From contig FJOG01000006.1 in assembly GCA_900073065.1 (NCBI GenBank), positions 397,167 to 461,166 of the forward strand: DNA of 64,000 nucleotides, read 5' to 3'. Numbering within the stretch: position 1 is the stretch's first letter; each line of letters begins with the position of its first letter. Of the stretch, positions 56,648-64,000 are shown in pieces. The notes beneath the pieces are model-generated. The model saw nothing but the letters and a program-made list of their open reading frames with translations. It was not told where the DNA came from and did no database searches. A program made the position numbers and the translations under genes. The stretch is from Phialocephala subalpina (Eukaryota; Ascomycota; Leotiomycetes; Helotiales; Mollisiaceae).

Positions 56648-58849
56648 TCACCAAGTAAAAACCTCACTCTTCTGCACAAACCGCTTCTGCTCAACATCCA
56701 TCTGCAAACACCCCAAATTAGCCCTTCTCTCCAACAAATCAAACCTCATCGCCGCCTTCCTAACCCTCATCTCCTCTGGAATAACCAGCTCCATATCTTC
56801 TTCATCCTCATCTCCATAAATATGATTTGGACTCCCAATACTTCCATACCTCCCCGCCCGACCCCATCCATCTTCTCGTAGCCCAGGACTAGCACCAGGT
56901 CCTCTGCTCACAGTACGACTACGAGTACTTTCCGTGCTTGACGCATGAGAGGGGGATGGTGAGGGATGGCAGGAAGGTGAAGGATTAGAGTGCGGAGACG
57001 CAGACGAAAATCTCCTTGTGCCTTCTTCTTCCAACCCAATGACCCAGCGACCGAGAGCGACTGTCGTGACGGAATCCCAGACTCCTTCTCTCCTAGGATT
57101 TTCTTCCATCAATTTCAAGGCCTGCCTCCGCAATTTCCTATCTCGACATTTGACGATAACGAGATACAAAGGAGGAACGACACCGATATCGAATGCGAAA
57201 TGGATTAATGGCTCGTTGTTCCCTCCTGTTCCGGTGGAATGATTGGAATCTGGAGATGGGGAAGGGGAGGAGCGTGAGCGGGAACGGGAGGATTGGAGTT
57301 GGAGGAGGTTGGATGAGAGGTTTACTATTTGGTGGAATTCGGGTATGAAGATGTCGTAGGCTGATTCGTTGATGAAAAATGCGGCTCGGAGGGAGATTTG
57401 GGATGCTATGGCCGATATTGACATCGTCAATGCGGAAATAGCGTCTTGTCCGCCGCTCGCTTGGGAAAACGTCAATAGTGGTGCGAAAGCTGTAGTCCAG
57501 TTCTTTAATTCGGTGGCGTGGGATTCTTGTTCGATTATCAAGGGAGAGGATGATAGTGCGCTTGATGTGTTTGAGAGTGGTATTTTGCCGTCACACCACG
57601 GCATGGGGTGAATAACGTCGTTCCACGGAGTCACTTGTTCTCGATTTGTTGGCGGAGGAGGCATTTTGGGAAGGTCGAGCGACGCTCCTGCATTCCGAGG
57701 GACATGTATTGATGAGGTAAAATGCATCAGCCGTCGTGTGATGAGATCTAGATAGACCCGAGCCTGGTCTATGCTGACGAACTGGGCCGGCATTGCTTGA
57801 ATTGTTTCTTTTCCTTCGTGCTTGAGTGCTGAGTGCACTTCTATCTTTCGTGGATCGAACACAGACATTGATTGGATTTCCATCCTGCCAAATGACTGTA
57901 CGAGAAAATCTTCAACGACTTCTGGTGCTGGCGAGGCGAATCCTTGAGGGTGGTATTGGAGACTCCGTTGCTGACCTGCCACCCATTGCTGGATCAGCTT
58001 GAGGCCGCTTTGAAGCTGGCCTGCTGCCGATTCATGGTTCCCATGTATCGCCTCAAAACAGATGACAATGATACAGGTGATGAGCGCTGTCCTTAAACTC
58101 TGACTTCCGCTCGAGATATCGTTTCGCATCCTTTTGATAGCTTTGTCGTACTGCTCCAACGCTTGCCTATGATGCATATACGCTTCACTGTAGGCTGTAT
58201 CGTCACTGATGCTTCCCAACCTCGTCCTCGATTCCCTCGTCGTCCCGGGAGCCGGAAGCCTGTCCATGTCAAGCATAATCGTCTCCCCGGAAACAGGACA
58301 TCTCCCTGCCTGCGCCATCTCATAAGTCTTCCCCAATGCTCCAATGGCTATCGCCGCATGCCGAATTGAGGCTTCACTCATACACGCCTGGAGAATCATC
58401 TGACTCCACGCATCCGGATTGAAATAAGGACAGATCTCAACAGCTATCCTATCAGAGAACAACCGAAAATAACGCAATTCAAGCTCTGATTCAAACAGTG
58501 TCGATGCGGGTTGCAACATCATCGGACCTTGATTTTTCGGAACAAGCGCTCGCGCTTGTTGAGCGAAAGAGCCATACGCACTGCTCGGCGGCCGTCGTCT
58601 CCCAGGCAGGTAGCCGCCACACTCAGTTCCATACTTCAAACAGCGAATACATGCCGGCCTCGTTTCATCGCATTTAACTCTTCTCGTCCTACACGTGATG
58701 CATCTAGACTCCTGTCAGTATATAGCTCTCTTAAGATTGTCTCGCCACCCGAATCGACAGCGGAGAGCCTCCAACTTTATATGTCGCACTCACCCCGTTT
58801 TGACCTTCGGATGTCTCACGCGACCTTGGCTTGCCTCTCTCGCCATCAT
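56648..58849 (-). CDS. Zn2Cys6 transcription factor
   Basis: Exons 58794-58849 and 56648-58703 give 703 residues. The first short exon supplies MMAREASQGRVRHPKVKTG, and the second opens directly with the zinc cluster CITCRTRRVKCDETRPACIRC...C, the usual fungal binuclear form; the intron falls just before the first Cys, as is common. The middle has the regulator-homology pattern (ELELRYFRLF, ASIRHAAIAIGAL, ALITCIIVICFEAIHGN). The C-terminal 200 residues are Ser/Pro/Arg-rich, with an acidic patch (DEDEEDMELVIPEE). No target is known, and no linked metabolic genes suggest a pathway. Confidence 0.88.
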
Positions 58850-60147
58850 CGTTTCAACCTAGGCTCTCTTCTGCCCGTATCTATACTGTACCGGGATCGT
58901 GCAAACAGTAGGCTTTCATTCCACAATACGAGGATTGGCGCGTCCGCGTCTCTCCTACCTACATGCAGAATGAGCGTTTGATCCAATTGCCATGACGAAA
59001 AAGCCTCTCTCGGAGCTTACGGCCGTAAGAGGCACGTGAGATTTTGAGCCGTTAGCCTCTAGTGTTGAGATCTAGCTCTTTGTCGGTGGGGACAACGTTG
59101 TACGATTGACGTCGAGACTTGGTGTGCTGTTAAGAAGGCTCTTAAGTGAGGGATGGAATTCTCCTTGTTGAGATGCGAAAGCCTTTGATGATTCGATCCG
59201 GACTCGGCCTCGGACTCGGATCGGGTAGCCAATTGGCTGGATGGCTAGAGAAGGCTGTGCAGGAGTTGGGACGGGTGTGGCTGAGTCGTAAAATTTCAAC
59301 TTTCCGGGAGCCGGAGGCGAGGTTTTCGAGTAATAACTCTAAATAGGCTGCATCCTTAGTCCTGACCTCCCGTGGCTCCTTTCCTGGGATTCTAGGCATG
59401 GCTCCGTTCTAGAAAGCCATTGCTAGGAGCTAGCTTCTATCACCAAGCAGCTAGAGCTCTGAATAGCAACTTACTCAGCAAGAAGATGCCTTGCAAGTCG
59501 AAGAAGAGCGTGCTTTTGATGCCAGAAAGGACGCTTGAGCAGTGTGGCAGACGGAAGGATACAAGCAACGCTTTCGGGTTATTCTAAAGCCCGGGGATGG
59601 AAAACGTTATTGGTTGTGAAATGTTCCGAGGATGTGAGGTTTGGCTGCTGCTGCAACTAAGACTTGACGCTGCCGCTCTAACTTGTCAAGGTAGCAAAAG
59701 CCTGCTTTTCCATCCCTACTCCTGCACACTCCTACCCACAATCCAATGCACCAACCCAGGCTATCGAGCGTACCTACTGGATTAGGTATTCCGATATCAT
59801 AATTCCGGTATCTATCGAAACATTCTACTCGCTGTGCGTTACGAGATTTTACGAGCTTCACCATCGAAGTCAATGATAGCGATAATACTAGGGTGAAAAG
59901 AGCTGAGATCTCAAGACTTGCATCGATAACCATCCCTCGGTCTTCGACCGTAGGTCGAACTTGGCGAGGACGACACAAACATATAGAGAGCCGAGACTTA
60001 GGATAACTGAGTTCTCGAGGATTGCATCGTGGCACATCCTGACAAGACAATCTTCAAGATCTATATCAAGCGGGTTCAAGGACAGGGGAAAGTAGAGCCG
60101 TTGCAACAATTCATTGGTACGTATAATTCGTCATCCATATCCGTATC
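58850..60147. other. Intergenic, 1.3 kb, no gene seen
   Basis: Promoter of the Zn2Cys6 regulator at the left, 3' region of the fibronectin-III gene at the right. A GGACTCGG-type direct repeat occurs near 59200-59220. Frames here are short and show no domain. Confidence 0.5.
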
Positions 60148-63100
60148 TCAAGTCTCATCCTCAGTCGCTGTCTCCGCCTCACTTCGATCAACATCCAAGC
60201 TCTCTCTGGTTTTACCCTTCTTGAGACCGAATCTTGACCAGTTGACGCCGCCCATCTTACCTTCCTTTGGTGTGCCCGTCTCTTTGTCCTTGCCTTTCCA
60301 TTCACCTGAGCCAGTGCTGCCAATCATGGGACTGCTGGTGACGCTGTCTACGCTTCGTCCAAACGTATCCTCACTCCATTCATCGAAGCTGCTGTCACGC
60401 TCTGCTGAAGCATTACGATCCGAGCCAGTGTTGCTGCCAGCCTTTTTCCCACCAAAGAAGCCATCTTTATTTCGCAGAGAAGTGACGCTGAATTTGCTGG
60501 AGCTGCCTTTGCGAAATAATTGCTTGAAGGAAGATGGCTCTTTCTCCTTGGTGCTGGTGCTGGATAATGGGGCCTTATCTGATGCAGGATTGCTCGAAAC
60601 TCTATCCAAGCTCTCGTAGGACTCAGCCATACTATTCTGCGTATGAATAGAATGCGTGTCGCGGGATTTCCTTGATGCTGGAGGAGAGGAAGTGTAAGGG
60701 TTTTCTGGAGTTTCTTCCGTTGTTGATGTCCCATCAACAGACTTGCCCTTCCCTTTGTGCTTCGCATTTTCTTTCTCGCTCTTAGTTCGACCAAAGGTAA
60801 AACTGAAGGCAGGAGCAGCCGGGTTGAGCTTTGGAGTAACTGGCTTGTGTGATGATGGTGGCCGTGTGCCGATGACACCAACAGTGGCAGATGGGCTAGA
60901 CTGGTGAGCATATGGGTCTGATGGCGGAAGAAATTCGTCATCTTCATCAGCTATGCCGGTTGTCAACCCAGTCGATGAGCCATGCTGGATGCTTGGCCTC
61001 CTTGACGGGTTTCTGGACCAGGTCTGGGGTGCGTTGATGGACCAATTTGTAGCTAGTGGGCTGGCTCTGTTGAGAAGGGTCTCCTGAGGAGGACCCCATC
61101 CAAATGGTGCACTGTCTGTAGAAGGGCGAGGGAGATCCGAAGACGCAATAGACAATGGACGTGGACTGCTGGGGTCACGATCGGACCGGATGCTTGGGTC
61201 GTCAAGACTGTTGCTGAACATGTTGAAACCACGACGGTTCCTGGCACCAACGTTGCGTGCAGGTGCAGGAGCATTGCCCTGAGAAGCTCGAGATGCAGAC
61301 TCGGCTGCGGGCGAGCCACGGAGAAAGCTTGGCCAGCCTGATGAGAAACTGATTCGTCGCTGTTTGGTCGTCAATGCTTCTGGTTCTTCTGTCGATCGTG
61401 GAAAAGATTGACTCTGGCCGGGTTTCAAGGAACCCAAAGATGGTCCGTCCTCTTGCATGGTTTTCCCACGTGTCCTCGGCAACGAAAACAGGTCTCTGAG
61501 CTTGTTGTTGTGAGGAGCAGGTTGCTCTGATACAGGAGAACCAATAGCTCCAAAATGCGTCCTTGGGGAGTTCATCGACCTCCGGTCAGAATCTGCGTAA
61601 TCACGTCCAGACACACCATACATTGCCAGATTATGCGAAGAATTCTGAGGGCTTGGGAAGATGCTAGCCGACCGACTGGATGAGTGTGGAGACTGTGGAT
61701 CGTCATGAAGCGCTGGACCGAACGGCCCTTCTTCGTCTTCGTCAGGACTAGGAATGTCATCATCAGCGAAAATATTTGATGGCAGTAGTTGTGTTGCAGT
61801 CGGACTGAGAGGTGCGCCTGCGGTGAGTGCCCGGAAATCCTCCTCGCTCATACCATTCATGTGCTCAGATAATGGCACCATTGCAGTGTCGTTCCTCATG
61901 TCGATATATGGTCCTGGAGCAAAAGTAGGTGATGTTGTATTGAGATTGTTGTAAGCCGCGGCGCTAGGAAATGCAGAGTCCGTGATAGGAAAGGCAGAGA
62001 TGGGAGAGGAGATCGTGCTCGTCCGGCTCTTACGAGAGCGGGTACTGCGTGACTTGACCCTGGTCTGGACTCCTGTAGGTTCGAAGTCAACCCCGGTCGA
62101 AGCGGCTTGATAGAGGATCGGATTTTGTTGCAAGCTTGCCAGTCGAGCTTGCTTTTGTGTGATCAGACCTGCGATGTCTGTAACCTGTTGACCGCAAGTA
62201 TTAAGTTTAGCCAGCCATTCTCTCTCAGTAGCTTGCCACTCATCATCTTCTTGTTTGTTGCTCGCCTCCCTCGTTCGTGAATCTTCATCATCTTCGGCTC
62301 CAGGAAGCTTTTTGCGTTCATCTTCCAGATGCTTGATCTGAATCCCCTTGGCATGAATTTCCTCATCGAGAGCTTCTTGAGAAAGCTGGAATTTGCGGAT
62401 GCTCTCTCGAAGCTCCTCGGCCTCCTTCTGTCTGTTCTTTTCGACACACTCCTGCTCTTTCCGCCAGGTCTCCCGTTCGATCCTCATGTCTTGAATTTCT
62501 TTCTTCCATCTCATCATATCTTCTTGCATTTTCACCCTTTCCGACTGCTTGTCCTTCAGGATCTTCTCCTTTTGGGATTTCCGGTTCTGGGCTTGCCGAT
62601 TCAAGCGTTCATAATAATTGACCTCCTTTTTCAACCTCTCACTAGCCTCCTCCTTGTCCTTCAATGCTTGCTTCTTTTCGTCTCGTTCTCTCGTAAATGA
62701 TCCCACTTGTGACTGGTAGTCCTCATTATCTTTCGTAGATTGAGCAACTATCTCCTCGGTCTCCCTTCGAATCGATTCAAACTTTTCCGTCAACTGGTGC
62801 ATAGACTCCTCTGGCAGATTCGAGATTGCATGGTCTCTGGCTGCCTGATCAGCACCCGCAGTCGACGGAGAATGTTTCCTGCCCCCAGTGTTCCTCCTTT
62901 GGCTCGCATGACTGGCACTAGGCTCACGGGTCATGGGCTGCGATGTCTCCGGAAGCGCGGTTGCTTGGACTCCAACATTACGACCGCTCTGCGATTCCTC
63001 ATCGCTGGCAGAATCCTGGTCTTCGTTCGAGGTTGGCGGAGCCAGAGTGTTGGATAATGGACGACCATCTCGACCTAACGTTCTCAATCGTATGACTCTG

Positions 63101-63797
63101 CTCCCCGCCTGGAAATTGTTTGACCCAACCGCAATGACCCTAACATTATAGAAGTGGCCTGGACGGAGCCCAGTAACCTCGATTGCAGTCTCTAGACGCG
63201 ACGACTCCCCCACTGTATGTATTCAGCCGTGATCCTGCTTTCATATGTCACCTCTACCTACCGTTCACACCGTTGACCTGGATCAAGTACTTGACTACGG
63301 GCTTATGTGGTCCTGGCCGCGACCAGTGAAGCGTAATCGCATTGTGCTTGATTCCGGCAAGAGAGACTTCGGGAGCGTCTGGGACTTCGACTCCGAGGAT
63401 GCTGATGAGGTCGTTGACAGGTTTCCAAAGGACATTCCAAGCTCGACTCAGTAGCCTAGTAGCATAATTAACACCTAAACGCGCTCGGTTCCTGCAGATA
63501 CACTGACCATAGAAGCGCAACACAGGTTCCGATGGACTGTATTATGAGCATGTTCCTCTCGGTGGCATGGTTCAAGACCCAGTCGATCCGCTCCCTGTAG
63601 AATGTCGCCGCGTTCATAAACGTCTCGATGAATTCCAGCTTTGGGTCGGTAACGGAGAACACAGCATAAGAGACGACGGAGAGAAGAATACCAAGTAAGA
63701 TCTTTGTGAGGTCTTCGTCTTCAATTCCACCTTGGCGAGCATGTCCTGTGGCACGGGCCCCGCGGGCTTCTTGTGGATCCAGCGCAGCCAATGACAT
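60148..63797 (-). CDS. Membrane-anchored fibronectin-III and coiled-coil protein
   Basis: Exons 63508-63797, 63262-63455 and 60148-63212 give 1182 residues. Residues about 28-50 (LTKILLGILLSVVSYAVFSV) and 80-96 (MLIIQSIGTCVALLW) are hydrophobic, likely membrane segments. A fibronectin type III domain spans about 120-205 (VPDAPEVSLAGI...ITLHWSRPG...YLIQVNG...VTGLRPGHFYNVRVIAVG). A long charged coiled coil follows (about 280-470, rich in Glu, Lys and Arg), then about 700 residues of Ser/Pro-rich disorder. The first intron (52 nt, donor GTCAGT) is inferred because it keeps frame across TGG. Similar proteins are conserved in filamentous fungi; the function is not known to me. An upstream in-frame Met would add 26 residues. 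Confidence 0.82.
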
Positions 63798-64000
63798 GAG
63801 CAGAGAAAACCTCTTCACTGCCGGCACAGGTGAAAATTCCGAAGAGCAATGCCGAGATGCCACATCGAAAGACACAGCAAAGTACCAGAAAACCTGGGAC
63901 TTTCAATAGGACCTGAACGTGTCGAGATAAGCTGCGGAGAGAATGATGATGTACCTCGAAGTATATATCAAAGGATGCTCGAAGTCATATTTCGACTTCT

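Noticed and set aside
63456..63523. Frame beginning MLRFYGQCICRNRARLG as an alternative first exon of the fibronectin-III gene
   Set aside because: Reading through here puts the upstream membrane segment out of frame; the 52-nt GTCAGT-TAG intron keeps frame on both sides.

Overview
The window looks like chromosomal DNA of a filamentous ascomycete (Pezizomycotina). It has many short GT-AG introns of about 48-70 nt, Zn2Cys6 regulators, pyrimidine-rich leaders and a quinic-acid (qa/qut) catabolic cluster. Two very AT-rich blocks resemble RIP-mutated relics. A Leotiomycetes-like origin is a guess from general impression only. I rebuilt the gene models by hand from splice signals, reading frame and protein-family similarity recalled from knowledge; no database search was run.

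Layout. 1-5.8 kb: no supportable gene. 5.8-8.2 kb (+): a large disordered protein. 8.6-10.8 kb (-): a five-exon gene for a SAP-like protein carrying three diverged copies of one unrecognised ~80-residue domain, with one apparent extra base in an A6 run. 11.6-14.2 kb: a divergent mitochondrial pair, SDH4 (-) and the beta subunit of the mitochondrial processing peptidase (+), sharing about 260 bp.

14.9-34.2 kb: a rearranged quinate/shikimate catabolism cluster. Its order is activator qa-1F (-), repressor qa-1S (+), an SDR (-), a Dabb-domain protein (+), type II dehydroquinase qa-2 (+), an NTF2/SnoaL-like protein (+), an internally deleted FAH-family gene (-), an AT-rich block, relics and an unknown small gene (-), quinate dehydrogenase qa-3 (+), quinate permease qa-y (-) and 3-dehydroshikimate dehydratase qa-4 (-). 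The regulators, dehydroquinase and dehydratase read as intact. The dehydrogenase has two frameshifts. The permease has frameshifts and several stop codons, at least three of them TGG-to-TAG at expected Trp positions. Import and first oxidation of quinate therefore look lost, while dehydroquinate to protocatechuate could still run.

34.8-35.4 kb: a second AT-rich block. 35.4-38.7 kb (-): an RBR-type ubiquitin-ligase pseudogene followed by an intact RBR gene; a third relative lies at 53.7-55.8 kb (+). 38.7-42.4 kb: no supported gene. 42.4-44.6 kb (-): an SFP1-like C2H2 regulator. 46.7-47.7 kb (+): the HIG1-family supercomplex factor RCF2. 48.5-50.1 kb (-): a Kelch protein. 50.6-53.1 kb (+): tRNA-dihydrouridine synthase DUS3. 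56.6-58.8 kb (-): a Zn2Cys6 regulator. 60.1-63.8 kb (-): a membrane-anchored fibronectin-III/coiled-coil protein.

The housekeeping genes on both flanks look healthy. Decay is concentrated around the two AT-rich blocks in the qa cluster and in the adjacent RBR relic.
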